From Paraburkholderia caffeinilytica (lineage in GTDB: Bacteria; Pseudomonadota; Gammaproteobacteria; Burkholderiales; Burkholderiaceae), in the NCBI RefSeq assembly GCF_003368325.1, contig NZ_CP031466.1, positions 1,302,001 to 1,366,000 on the forward strand: a stretch of 64,000 bases of DNA, read 5' to 3'. Below are positions 44,353 to 52,591 of this stretch, in pieces. The notes under the pieces are model-generated. The model was not told the origin of the DNA. It made no database searches and worked only from the letters and a program-made list of their open reading frames with translations. How positions within the stretch are numbered: position 1 is the first letter of the stretch; each line of letters starts with the position of its first letter. Made by a program: the position numbers and the translations under genes.

Positions 44353-44778
44353 GTGTGTTTTGAGAAAAAGCTCACATTCCTATGCCATTTCGGACGAGCG
44401 CGCGCTGAAATTCCGAGCGACGAGATTTACGACGACGGTCGTGAGCAACGAGTTCTCGACCCAGTCCGGTATGAGTTGTCGAAGCACTTGCTGCGGGATT
44501 TGGCTATGACGATTGGTGAGCGCCCGATTGTCGTTGCCGACGAAAAGCAGCCGAACTTCATGACGCTGCAAAAAACGAATGCCGATGGCACCTCGTCGTT
44601 ATACGCCGTGTTCTTTGAAGTGGAGAAGGATAGGGCAAGAAAGCAGCGTCTGATTCTGCGAGTTCAGTCTGCCTATCTTCTCGAGAAAGAACTGACGAAG
44701 CGTCAGCGGCAAGCGAAAAAGGTTGCGTTCAAAACTCTGCTGCGGGCAACTTATGAGGGGCGCAAGATTCGTCCCTAG
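44353..44778 (+). CDS. Hypothetical protein of lower G+C
   Basis: Protein of 141 residues without a recognised family. It is hydrophilic and strongly basic at the C-terminus (ELTKRQRQAKKVAFKTLLRA), with a central beta-rich part. Its codon use is clearly less G/C-ending than that of its neighbours, suggesting foreign origin. The GTG start at 44353 lacks a good ribosome binding site, and the first residues read as if mid-domain (CFEKKLTFLCHFG), so it may be an N-terminally truncated gene. It sits between the ahpF terminator and alkB. Confidence 0.5.
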   Translation: MCFEKKLTFLCHFGRARAEIPSDEIYDDGREQRVLDPVRYELSKHLLRDLAMTIGERPIVVADEKQPNFMTLQKTNADGTSSLYAVFFEVEKDRARKQRLILRVQSAYLLEKELTKRQRQAKKVAFKTLLRATYEGRKIRP

Positions 44779-45105
44779 CCGCGATGACGAGCCACAAAAA
44801 CCAACGGCTGCCTTTCGGCAGCCGTCGCATGCGGGATTCTCTATTCACCTTGCGGCGAAATTTCCACTCCAGGTGGAACCCGGTGACCCGGGCGGCGCTA
44901 CGTTTTTTACACCCGCTCGACGCCCACCCTGAATGCCGCACCCTCGGCCCCTTCGTTTGGAGCCTCCCATCTAGGTCGATTCCTTGGCGATCCCGCCCGT
45001 CAGGCCGTATAAATTGAGAGTCGGGCTCGGTCCAGCCGACCTGCGTACCGGCTCGCAAGCGCAAAGCTTGCCGATACCGGACGACATAAAACAAGGAGGG
45101 AGACA
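44779..45105. other. Intergenic region upstream of alkB
   Basis: 327 bp. It starts with the hairpin at 44804-44825. The remainder includes the alkB promoter area; GGAGG stands 14 bp before the alkB ATG. No other feature seen. Confidence 0.5.
44804..44825 (-). terminator. Hairpin with a T-tract on the minus strand
   Basis: ACGGCTGCC-TTTC-GGCAGCCGT, a perfect 9-bp stem. The run of A before it gives TTTTTG on the minus strand, so the terminator faces left although the nearest genes on both sides read right. It may still end the 44353 gene by itself. Confidence 0.5.
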
Positions 45106-46260
45106 ATGGCAACATCGCAAGCGGCCCCCGCCCGATGGGTCGACGGCAAGCGCTATCTGTGGCTGCTGGGCGCACTCACCATCACCTTGCCGTTGCACGC
45201 CGCGAATCTGGCGTTGCAGACCGGCTGGCCTATTTTCTGGTGGTTCGGGCCGATTTTCGTGTTTGGCATTATCCCGGTGCTCGACTATCTGATCGGTGAC
45301 GATCCGAGCAATCCACCCGAGGAGGTCGTTCCCACGCTCGAGCGGGAGCGCTATTACCGCCGTGTGGTCTATCTGGCCACCTTCATCGAATACGTGTCGT
45401 TCCTCGGCGCGCTGTGGATCGTCGGCACGCACGCCCTGACGTGGTACGACTATCTTGGTTTTGCGCTCTCGCTGGGCGCGGCGACGGGCGTATCGATCAA
45501 TACCGCGCACGAGCTCGGCCACAAGACGGATGGCTTCGAACGATGGCTCGCCAAGATCACACTGGCGCCGGTCGCCTATGGCCATTTCTTCGTCGAACAC
45601 AATCGTGGACACCACGTGCGCGTCGCTACGCCGCCCGATCCCGCAAGCGCGCGCTACGGTGAATCGTTCTGGCGGTTTCTGCCGCGTACGGTTTTCGGCA
45701 GCATCGCATCGGCGTGGCGCCTCGAGAAGCATCGGCTCGAACGCCTCGGCAAATCGCCCTGGACATGGCGCAATGAGGTCCTGCACTCGTGGGCGATGAC
45801 CGCCGTGCTGTGGGGCGCGGCGATCGCGCTGTTCGGCAAAACGGTGATTCCGTTTCTGCTGATTCAGGCGGCGTATGGGGCCTCGCTGCTCGAAGTGGTG
45901 AACTATCTGGAGCACTACGGGCTCGGCCGCAAGCAGCTCGCGAGCGGCCGTTACGAGCGCTGCCAGCCGCAGCACTCATGGAACAGCAATCGTATCGTGA
46001 CGAATCTGTTTCTGTATCAGTTGCAGCGTCACGCCGATCATCATGCGAATCCGACACGCTCTTACCAGGCGTTGCGTCATTTCGACGGCGCGCCGCAGTT
46101 GCCCTCGGGTTACGCGACGATGATCATGCTCGCGTACGTGCCGCCGCTGTGGTTTCGCGTCATGAACCCGCGCGTGGTCGCGCATTATCAAGGCAATATG
46201 GCGCAGTCCAATATCCGGCCGGCAATTCGTGAGCGCGTGCTGGCGCAGTTTGCCGGCTAA
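45106..46260 (+). CDS. alkB: Alkane 1-monooxygenase (integral-membrane diiron)
   Basis: Omega-hydroxylase for medium-chain alkanes, 384 residues, about six membrane segments. The histidine boxes of the diiron site are NTAHELGHKTDGFERW, EHNRGHHVRVATPPD and LQRHADHHANP, plus the family NYLEHYGL. The enzyme needs rubredoxin and rubredoxin reductase; neither is fused nor encoded nearby, so electrons must come from elsewhere. The ATG at 45106 has GGAGGGAGA upstream. A bidirectional terminator follows. Chain-length preference cannot be read with confidence. Confidence 0.93.
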   Translation: MATSQAAPARWVDGKRYLWLLGALTITLPLHAANLALQTGWPIFWWFGPIFVFGIIPVLDYLIGDDPSNPPEEVVPTLERERYYRRVVYLATFIEYVSFLGALWIVGTHALTWYDYLGFALSLGAATGVSINTAHELGHKTDGFERWLAKITLAPVAYGHFFVEHNRGHHVRVATPPDPASARYGESFWRFLPRTVFGSIASAWRLEKHRLERLGKSPWTWRNEVLHSWAMTAVLWGAAIALFGKTVIPFLLIQAAYGASLLEVVNYLEHYGLGRKQLASGRYERCQPQHSWNSNRIVTNLFLYQLQRHADHHANPTRSYQALRHFDGAPQLPSGYATMIMLAYVPPLWFRVMNPRVVAHYQGNMAQSNIRPAIRERVLAQFAG

Positions 46261-46281
46261 CGTGGACGGCTTCATGGAAAG

Positions 46282-46316
46282 AAAAAGCCGCCCGGACAAT
46301 GCCGGGCGGCTTTTTT
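46282..46316. terminator. Bidirectional terminator between alkB and doxX
   Basis: GCCGCCCGG-N6-CCGGGCGGC with A5 before and T6 after, 21 bp after alkB and 31 bp from the end of the convergent DoxX gene, so it serves both. Confidence 0.92.
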
Positions 46317-46347
46317 ATCGGGCTTGTCGAACACCGGCGGCGCAAGC

Positions 46348-46761
46348 TCAACGCCGGTCGATTGAATACTTGCCGGCACCGGTCACGCACAACAGCAACA
46401 ACGCGCCCATGATGCTGATGTTCTTGTAGAAGTGGATCATGTTGTCGTACTGCATCGCACCCGTCATGTTCCAGTAGTGATGGCCGATGAATGCCGTGCC
46501 CAGCGTATAGATCGCGAGCAGCAGTGCAAGCGGCCGCGTATAGAAGCCCACCAGCAGCGCAATGCCCACTACCAGCTCCATCACTACGGCGATGATCGCC
46601 GACAACTCAGGCGCCGGCGCGCCGGTCGACGTCATGTAAGCGACGGTGCCGGAAAAGCCCGTCAGCTTCAACCAGCCGAACATCACGAACAGCACCATCA
46701 GCAGGACGCGGGCGACGAGAATGACCGTGTCTTTCTGGTTTTCAAATAGCGTATAGCGCAT
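46348..46761 (-). CDS. DoxX family membrane protein
   Basis: Inner-membrane protein of 137 residues with four hydrophobic segments and the DoxX pattern: VARVLLMVLFVMFGWLKLTGF at the start, VVMELVVGIALLVGFYTRP in the second loop and FYKNISIMGALLLLCVTGAG at the end. Such proteins are often induced by redox or electrophile stress, and some act with quinone or thiol systems. It lies 86 bp downstream of the pirin gene on the same strand, so they may share a message. Confidence 0.85.
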   Translation of the reverse strand: MRYTLFENQKDTVILVARVLLMVLFVMFGWLKLTGFSGTVAYMTSTGAPAPELSAIIAVVMELVVGIALLVGFYTRPLALLLAIYTLGTAFIGHHYWNMTGAMQYDNMIHFYKNISIMGALLLLCVTGAGKYSIDRR

Positions 46762-46856
46762 GATTTTTCTCTTTAGGTAAGGAAGGGTGCGGCTCGCCGC
46801 AAAGTCCGCTGCGAGCCGCGCTCAAGCCGGCCAGGTCTATCGGCAGGATGAGCCGC

Positions 46857-47582
46857 TTAAGCCCACAACTCCGACACTTCGATGTTACGCAGATCGAACA
46901 CCAACACTTCCGCGTCGTGACCTTGCGTGAAGGTCAAGGCTTCTTCGCCGCGGACTCGCGCGCCGTCGCCTTCGCCAAGTTCGACGCCGTTCACCTTGAC
47001 GCTGCCGCGCGCCACGTGAATATAAGCATAGCGATTGCTGGCCAGTTCGAGGCGCGCGGTTTCATCACCGTCGAAGAGGCCGGCATAGACCCGCGCATCC
47101 TGTTGCACCACCAGCGAACCGTCTGCACCGTCCGGTGAGATCACGAGGCGCAGCACGCCGCGCTTCTGATCCACGCCAAAGTGGCGCTGCTGATAGCGCG
47201 GCGCGGTGCCTTTCTGCGCCGGTGCAATCCAGATCTGCATGAAGTGCACGGGCTCGCTCTTCGAATGGTTGTATTCGCTATGCGCGACGCCGGTTCCCGC
47301 GCTCATCAACTGGATGTCGCCAGGCACGATCACCGACCCGGTGCCCATCGTGTCCTTATGCTCCAGCGCGCCTTCCAGCACGTACGAAAAGATCTCCATG
47401 TCGCGGTGCGGGTGCTTGCCGAAACCTTGCGCCGGTGCGACACGGTCGTCGTTGATCACGAGCAGGTCGGAAAAGCCGTTCTGCTTCGGGTCGTGATAGT
47501 TCGCGAAGGAAAACGTATGACGCGAGCTAAGCCAGCCGTGCTCCGCGCGGCCGCGTTGATTGGCGTGTCTGATATCGAGCAT
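46857..47582 (-). CDS. Pirin family protein (YhaK/quercetinase-like bicupin)
   Basis: Bicupin of 241 residues. The N-terminal cupin has metal ligands in FGKHPHRDMEIFSYVLEG (two His, Glu) and MSAGTGVAHSEYNHS (His), the pirin set. The C-terminal cupin is degenerate. Relatives have quercetin 2,3-dioxygenase activity or act as redox-sensitive proteins; the physiological substrate is unknown. AGGAG lies 8 bp before the ATG at 47582. It is divergent from a LysR gene, with a 136-bp spacer. Confidence 0.88.
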   Translation of the reverse strand: MLDIRHANQRGRAEHGWLSSRHTFSFANYHDPKQNGFSDLLVINDDRVAPAQGFGKHPHRDMEIFSYVLEGALEHKDTMGTGSVIVPGDIQLMSAGTGVAHSEYNHSKSEPVHFMQIWIAPAQKGTAPRYQQRHFGVDQKRGVLRLVISPDGADGSLVVQQDARVYAGLFDGDETARLELASNRYAYIHVARGSVKVNGVELGEGDGARVRGEEALTFTQGHDAEVLVFDLRNIEVSELWA

Positions 47583-47718
47583 CGTATTTCTCCTTGTTTC
47601 CGGTTGTGCGATCCGGCCAGATGTTTGGCCGCGATCCATGAACGACAGTGTAGGTCAATCAGAGTGGCTATAATTGAGTGAAAAAGTGAAACACTGTCTC
47701 CGTGGGGTGGACAATACG

Positions 47719-48600
47719 ATGCAACTCGAGGATATGCGGATTTTCGTCGCCACGGTCGACGCCCATAACTTCACCGCCGCGGCAAAGCGGCTTGCGCTGT
47801 CGAAGCAGTTCGTCAGCCGGCGCGTCATGGCGCTGGAAGAGGTGCTTGGCGTGCAACTGCTGATCCGCAATACGCGCAAGCTGGCCGTGACCGAACTCGG
47901 TCAGGAGTTTTACGAGCGTGCGCGGCGCATTCTCGGCGAGGTGGAGGACGCCGAGCAGGCGATGTCGCTGCGCCGCGCCGGGCCGCGTGGTCTGTTGCGG
48001 GTCAGCGCGCCGATGTCGTTCGGGATGATGCATTTATCGCCGTTGGTGGCGAGCTTTCTGCGCGAGCATGGCGATGTGCGCTTCGATATGGAGTTGAGCG
48101 ATCGCACCGTCGATGTGGTCGGTGAGGGCTTCGATATGGCGATCCGGATCGGCACGTTGCAGGATTCCACGTTGATCGCGCAGAAGCTCGTCGATGTCAG
48201 GATGGTGGTGTGTTGCAGTCCGGGGTATGCGCGGCGGCGTGGAGCGCCTCGTCATCCTGCAGATCTGGCGCGGCATTCATGCCTGCTGTATGGACATGGC
48301 GGGGCGGTGAGTTGGGAGTTCGTTGTTGATGGGGTTTCGAAGGGGTTTGAAGTGCATGGGCCGCTGCGGGCCAATAATGGGGAGCTGATTCGCGATGCGG
48401 CGGTGGCCGGGTTGGGGATTGTTCGGCTTCCTGATTTTATTGTTGCCGATGCGGTTGGGCGAGGGTTGCTTGTGACTGTGCTGGATGAGTTTTTGCCTAC
48501 GGCGGCTACGGTTTATGCGGTGTATCCGCAGCATCGGCAGAGTTCTGTCACTATTCGGGTTTTTGTTGAGTTTTTGAAGGGGAGGTTGGGGGAGGGGTGA
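47719..48600 (+). CDS. LysR-family regulator
   Basis: Protein of 293 residues: N-terminal winged HTH (MQLEDMRIFVATVDAHNFTAAAKRL...SRRVMALEEVLGVQLL), then an effector domain of periplasmic-binding type. Being divergent from pirin-doxX, it is the likely regulator of that pair; LysR-pirin-DoxX groups answer to electrophilic or quinone-like compounds. The ATG at 47719 starts the conserved HTH. The last 100 or so codons are unusual: on the coding strand they are rich in GGG, GTT and TTT, unlike the first two-thirds of the gene, and this skew continues past the stop. Confidence 0.88.
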   Translation: MQLEDMRIFVATVDAHNFTAAAKRLALSKQFVSRRVMALEEVLGVQLLIRNTRKLAVTELGQEFYERARRILGEVEDAEQAMSLRRAGPRGLLRVSAPMSFGMMHLSPLVASFLREHGDVRFDMELSDRTVDVVGEGFDMAIRIGTLQDSTLIAQKLVDVRMVVCCSPGYARRRGAPRHPADLARHSCLLYGHGGAVSWEFVVDGVSKGFEVHGPLRANNGELIRDAAVAGLGIVRLPDFIVADAVGRGLLVTVLDEFLPTAATVYAVYPQHRQSSVTIRVFVEFLKGRLGEG

Positions 48601-48708
48601 TGGTTTTTTTTTTGCCTTCGGCGGGGCTTGTTGTTCGGGTTTCTGGGTTTGGTGCCTTTCCTTGATTCGTTAGTGGTCTATTAGCGTCGCCCCTGTGCGG
48701 GGCGGGCA

Positions 48709-48742
48709 CCTACTTCTCTTTGCCGCCGCAAAGAGAAGTAGG
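48709..48742. repeat. Hairpin repeat, Burkholderia-type extragenic palindrome
   Basis: Perfect 15-bp arms CCTACTTCTCTTTGC and GCAAAGAGAAGTAGG around CGCC, followed by GCAAGAGAAAGCGGC. I recall near-identical elements dispersed between genes in Burkholderia and Paraburkholderia. Only one copy was seen in this window. Confidence 0.7.
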
Positions 48743-48990
48743 CAAGAGAAAGCGGCTCAAACCGCTAATGCTAAGCGGGTCCCGTAGCGTGCAACGGGTA
48801 GTGGTGCATCTGGAATCTGTGTTCCTGCACCTGCATACGCTTGTGACAAGGGTGTCATACTTCCGGCGGCGCTCCGCGCGCCGAAGAGCGCTTCAAAAAA
48901 CACCCGCTACGGTTCAATCCGTAGCTCCGTCAGTTCAGTTCAACGCTATTTCGTCGAGCAGCGGCGGACTTCGTCGCGGCACACTATTCT

Positions 48991-49018
48991 CCGCTGCCCG
49001 CTGCCCGCTGCCCGCTGC
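48991..49018. repeat. 7-bp tandem repeat, four units
   Basis: Four perfect copies of CCGCTGC in the gap just after the acdS stop codon, followed by CCGTCG. Confidence 0.9.
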
Positions 49019-49043
49019 CCGTCGTTCGCGGGCCTGCGCTCGC

Positions 49044-50060
49044 TTAGCCGTTGCGGAAAATGAAGCTGTAGCCGTTCAGTGCCGGGACGCCGCCCAAGTG
49101 GGCGTACAGCACGCGTGAGCCTTCCGGGAATTCGCCGTTTCTTACCATGTCGATCATGCCGTGCATCGATTTGCCCACGTATACCGGGTCGGTCAGCACG
49201 CCCTCGAGTCGCGCGCATAGGCGGATCGCTTCCAATGTGCCTTCGTTCGGCAAGCCGTATTCGGGGCCGGCGTAGCGTTCGTCCAGTACGACGTCCTTGC
49301 TGGTGATGTCGCGTCCAAGGTCGACTTGTTCCGCAGTCTGCTTCGCGATTCGTATGATCTGCTCACGAGTCTGCGCCGGTTTCGCGGATGCATCGATGCC
49401 AATGACGCGCTCGGCGCGGCCGTCGGCGGCGAAACCCACGACCATGCCGGCCTGGGTGCTGCCCGTCACGGAACACACCACGATGTAGTCGAACTTGAAA
49501 CCCAGTTCGGCTTCCTGCTGGCGCACCTCTTCGGCAAAGCCGACGAAACCGAGACCGCCCAGCGGATGGTCGGAGCAGCCGGCCGGGATCGCGTACGGCT
49601 TGCCGCCCGCGGCGCGCACGCTCTCCAGCGCATCCTCCCAACTCTTGCGAAAGCCGATGTCGAAGCCGTCGGCAACCAGCCGGACGTCAGCGCCCAGAAT
49701 GCGCGACATCTGGATGTTGCCGACGCGGTCGTAGACGGCGTCCGAATAGTTGACCCAGTTCTCCTGCACCAGCACGCACTTCATTCCCAGATGCGCAGCG
49801 ACCGCCGCCACCTGGCGGGTCTGGTTCGACTGGATCCCGCCAATCGACACCAGCGTGTCGCAACCCTGCGCCAACGCCTCGGGAATCAGATACTCAAGCT
49901 TGCGCGTCTTGTTGCCGCCGAAGGCAAAGCCGCTGTTGCAGTCCTCGCGCTTGGCGTACAGATGCACTTTGCCGCCCAGGTGGTCGCTCAAACGCTTCAG
50001 CGGTTGAATCGGCGTGGGCCCGAAAGTCAGCGGGTAGCGAGGGAATCGTTGCAGGTTCAT
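49044..50060 (-). CDS. acdS: 1-aminocyclopropane-1-carboxylate deaminase
   Basis: PLP enzyme of 338 residues, the exact family length, that splits the ethylene precursor ACC into 2-oxobutyrate and ammonia; plant-associated bacteria use it to lower host ethylene. K51 (PLP lysine, FGGNK), S78 (GIQSNQ), Y294 and L322 match true AcdS. Position 295, normally Glu (DPVYEGKSM) and part of the substrate-discriminating site, is Val here (DPVYVGKSM; codon GTG at 49176-49178). D-cysteine desulfhydrases have Ser295/Thr322, which is not the case. The ATG at 50060 is the standard [14 protein letters not shown] start. It is divergent from acdR. Confidence 0.92.
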   Translation of the reverse strand: MNLQRFPRYPLTFGPTPIQPLKRLSDHLGGKVHLYAKREDCNSGFAFGGNKTRKLEYLIPEALAQGCDTLVSIGGIQSNQTRQVAAVAAHLGMKCVLVQENWVNYSDAVYDRVGNIQMSRILGADVRLVADGFDIGFRKSWEDALESVRAAGGKPYAIPAGCSDHPLGGLGFVGFAEEVRQQEAELGFKFDYIVVCSVTGSTQAGMVVGFAADGRAERVIGIDASAKPAQTREQIIRIAKQTAEQVDLGRDITSKDVVLDERYAGPEYGLPNEGTLEAIRLCARLEGVLTDPVYVGKSMHGMIDMVRNGEFPEGSRVLYAHLGGVPALNGYSFIFRNG

Positions 50061-50221
50061 GGCAGCTCCGAAATTGTAGGTTCGACGCGAGCAGCAAGTC
50101 GTCGCGCTAGAACAAATGGTAGGGAAAAGTGCTGGAAATGAGCTTGCAAATAAATTCTTCCCGGCATACTTTTGTAACTGAAAAAAAGAGAATGACCTAA
50201 TAAAAATCTTAATCTGAATAT
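50061..50221. promoter_or_regulatory. acdS-acdR divergent promoter region
   Basis: 161 bp, markedly AT-rich at 50125-50221, with A-tracts (AAAAAAAG; TAATAAAAATC) of the kind bound by Lrp-type proteins. It must hold both promoters; no exact Lrp consensus was assigned. Confidence 0.6.
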
Positions 50222-50764
50222 ATGAGCACAAGAAAAGTTCGTGGTGCATCGATCGCGCCGGCCACAGCCAGCGCCACATCTGAATCCGCGCAAGCCGATC
50301 CTCTTCACGCGCTCGATCGCATCGACCGGGCGATCCTGCGCCAACTACAAACCGACGCGTCGATCTCGAACGTCGCGCTCGCGGCCAAAGTCAAACTGAG
50401 TGCGCCGGCGTGTCTGCGGCGCGTCGAGCGGCTGAAGGAATCGGGACTGATCCGCGGCGTCGTCGCGTTGATCGACCCGAAGGCGGCCGGCGCGGGCATG
50501 CTGGTGATCATCGGCGTCGTGCTGGACCGGTCCACGCCGGAGTCGTTTGCCGAGTTCGAGAAGGCGGCGCAGAAGGTGGCGGGGTGCATGGAGTGCCACG
50601 TCGTGACAGGCGAGTTCGACTATTTCATGACGATCCGCACCCGCGATAGCGACAGCTTCAATCGTCTGCACGCGGAACAGTTGCTCTATTTGCCGGGCGT
50701 CCGGCAAATCCGCTCGTTTATGGTGCTCAAGGAAATCCTGTCGACCACGAAATTTCCGCTGTAG
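50222..50764 (+). CDS. acdR: Lrp/AsnC-family regulator of acdS
   Basis: Protein of 180 residues. After a nonconserved 30-residue leader comes the Lrp HTH ([41 protein letters not shown]) and the RAM/AsnC ligand domain ([10 protein letters not shown]...[27 protein letters not shown]). AcdR in Pseudomonas and Burkholderia activates acdS, and its position divergent from acdS matches. The ATG at 50222 opens the long leader; a shorter form cannot be excluded. Confidence 0.9.
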   Translation: MSTRKVRGASIAPATASATSESAQADPLHALDRIDRAILRQLQTDASISNVALAAKVKLSAPACLRRVERLKESGLIRGVVALIDPKAAGAGMLVIIGVVLDRSTPESFAEFEKAAQKVAGCMECHVVTGEFDYFMTIRTRDSDSFNRLHAEQLLYLPGVRQIRSFMVLKEILSTTKFPL

Positions 50765-50899
50765 CCGCTGCCGTCACGCAAAAAGACGCGCATGCTGTCA
50801 TAAATCCCCTTGCTGGACGACTAAGTGTCGGGACCACTCGAGGGCGGCGCGTTCAACGCCCGAACGGGTGAACGGTACGGACTCTCCGGGACGATCATC

Positions 50900-51412
50900 A
50901 TGACTTGCAGCAGACGAACATTCTTCAGGTTAATCGGCGCGGCATCGCTCGCCGGCGGTACGGCGGCATGGCGCACGGCAGGGGCGGCGGAGTCGGGCGC
51001 AGCGGCGGCCTACGAGGTCATGCACAGCGACGCCGAATGGCACAAGCTGCTAACCGAGGCGCAGTACCGCGTGCTGCGCGAAGCGGGCACGGAGCGCCCA
51101 TTCAGCAGCCCGTTGAACGACGAGCACCGCGTCGGCACGTTCGCGTGCGCCGGTTGCGCGCTGCCGCTGTTTTCGTCGAAGACGAAATTCGATAGCGGCA
51201 CCGGCTGGCCGAGTTTCTGGCAGCCGCTGGATCATGCGGTCATCACGCATACCGACAAGTCGTTCGGCATGACGCGCGACGAAGTGTTGTGCCGGCGCTG
51301 CGGCAGCCATCTGGGGCACGTTTTCGACGACGGCCCCAAACCGACCGGCCTGCGCTATTGCATGAACGGTCTCGCGTTGACTTTCACGCCCGCCGCGCGC
51401 GGCACGAGTTGA
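50900..51412 (+). CDS. msrB: Exported peptide methionine-R-sulfoxide reductase
   Basis: Protein of 170 residues. A Tat-type signal (TCSRRTFFRLIGAASLAGG, twin Arg then a hydrophobic stretch) precedes the MsrB domain, with zinc Cys pairs CAGC and CRRC, the substrate motif GTGWPSFWQP and the catalytic Cys in GLRYCMNGLAL. It reduces R-methionine sulfoxide in proteins; the signal places it in the periplasm, probably folded before export. The msrA gene starts 19 bp downstream. The start at 50900 places the twin Arg near the N-terminus. Confidence 0.9.
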   Translation: MTCSRRTFFRLIGAASLAGGTAAWRTAGAAESGAAAAYEVMHSDAEWHKLLTEAQYRVLREAGTERPFSSPLNDEHRVGTFACAGCALPLFSSKTKFDSGTGWPSFWQPLDHAVITHTDKSFGMTRDEVLCRRCGSHLGHVFDDGPKPTGLRYCMNGLALTFTPAARGTS

Positions 51413-51431
51413 TCGAATCAGGACAGACATC

Positions 51432-52175
51432 ATGAACATCGAGAAACGCATCATCGGCAAACCGGCCCGCTCGCGCGGGTCAGCCATCGCGCTTTCGGTC
51501 GGGCTCGGCGCGCTGGCGCTGCTGCTGGCGCAGCGCATGGCATTTTCGTCGGAAGCCGGGGTGGTGATTGCGCCGCCCGCCGTCGACGAACCGGTCTCCG
51601 CCACGACATCGCACGAAGAAACCGCCGTGTTCGCGGGTGGTTGCTTCTGGGGCGTGCAGGGCGTGTTCCAGCACGTGCGGGGCGTCACAAAGGCGGTATC
51701 GGGTTATTCGGGCGGCCAGCGCGACACGGCGCAGTACGAGACCGTCAGTGGCGGCGAGACCGGCCATGCGGAATCCGTGCAGGTCACGTTCGATCCCACC
51801 AAGGTCACCTATGGGCAGTTGTTGCAGGTCTACTTTTCGGTGATTCAGGACCCGACCGAGTTGAACCGCCAGGGGCCGGACAGCGGCACGCAATACCGCT
51901 CGGCGGTGTTTCCGCTGAATGACGCGCAGCGGCACGTCGCGCAAAGCTACATCGCGCAACTCGACAAGGCGCACGCCTTTCCGGCGCCGATCGTCACGAA
52001 GACGGAACCGTTCAAGGGCTTCTATCCGGCTGAGTCCTACCATCAGAACTACCTGACGTTGCATCCGAACTCCGCCTATATCGCCATCAACGACATGCCG
52101 AAGGTCGCCAACCTGAAGCGTCTGTTTCCGAATCTCTATCGCGACAAGCCTGTGCTGGTCGAAGCGGCGCAGTAA
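51432..52175 (+). CDS. msrA: Membrane-anchored peptide methionine-S-sulfoxide reductase
   Basis: Protein of 247 residues. An N-terminal basic patch and one hydrophobic segment (about residues 17-35) form a signal anchor, followed by a short linker and the MsrA domain with the catalytic motif AGGCFWGVQG, GYSGG, and the distal DPTELNRQGPDSGTQYRS and YHQNYL segments. It reduces S-methionine sulfoxide, complementing MsrB encoded just upstream. Both carry export signals, so the pair protects envelope proteins. A strong terminator follows. Confidence 0.91.
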   Translation: MNIEKRIIGKPARSRGSAIALSVGLGALALLLAQRMAFSSEAGVVIAPPAVDEPVSATTSHEETAVFAGGCFWGVQGVFQHVRGVTKAVSGYSGGQRDTAQYETVSGGETGHAESVQVTFDPTKVTYGQLLQVYFSVIQDPTELNRQGPDSGTQYRSAVFPLNDAQRHVAQSYIAQLDKAHAFPAPIVTKTEPFKGFYPAESYHQNYLTLHPNSAYIAINDMPKVANLKRLFPNLYRDKPVLVEAAQ

Positions 52176-52591
52176 GGCGGCAAGTGCCGTACAGTAGGCT
52201 GCCTTCCCTGGCCGGTGCCGCATCGGGCGGCGCCGGTTTTTTTTGTGGTTGTATTCTGCCTGTCATCATCGCCACGGCACGCTTGTCGGTGTCCGTCGGT
52301 CTGTCCTCCCGTTGTTCCGATCAGAGTCGATTCCCCAGCGACCAGGCCCGCATTTTGCGCAGCTCCGTGCGTCGGCGAAGCGTTCACGCGCATCTCTTCG
52401 TACAATTGCCCAATTGACGGGGCGGCATCAGGAACAAAGGGTGCATTTTTTCCGGGCAATGCGTGTCGTCTGCTGAAAAATTTACATGCCGTGCGTAGCA
52501 AGGCGGCGGTTGCCCGGATGGTGTGCAATCCATTGCGGACCTCGGGCGCGAACATAAACCTCTTCGCGATACGCGAGAACGGAGGCTTCTG
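52176..52591. other. Intergenic region between msrA and the MipA gene
   Basis: 416 bp holding the msrBA terminator (52212-52244) and the promoter area of the MipA-type gene. No supported coding sequence. Confidence 0.55.
52212..52244 (+). terminator. Terminator of the msrB-msrA operon
   Basis: CCGGTGCCGC-N5-GCGGCGCCGG (10-bp stem with one G-U pair) followed by eight T, 37 bp after the msrA stop. Confidence 0.92.

Larger units (their letters stand above)
48601..49043. other. Repeat-bearing intergenic region between LysR and acdS
   Basis: 443 bp with convergent genes on both sides. It holds a G/T-rich tract (48601-48660), the 34-bp hairpin repeat (48709-48742) with conserved-looking flanks, and a CCGCTGC 7-bp tandem repeat (48991-49018). 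No supported gene. Confidence 0.65.

Noticed and set aside
49044..50060. D-cysteine desulfhydrase instead of ACC deaminase
   Set aside because: Leu322 and the overall AcdS sequence, length and divergent acdR fit AcdS; position 295 is Val, not the Ser of desulfhydrases.
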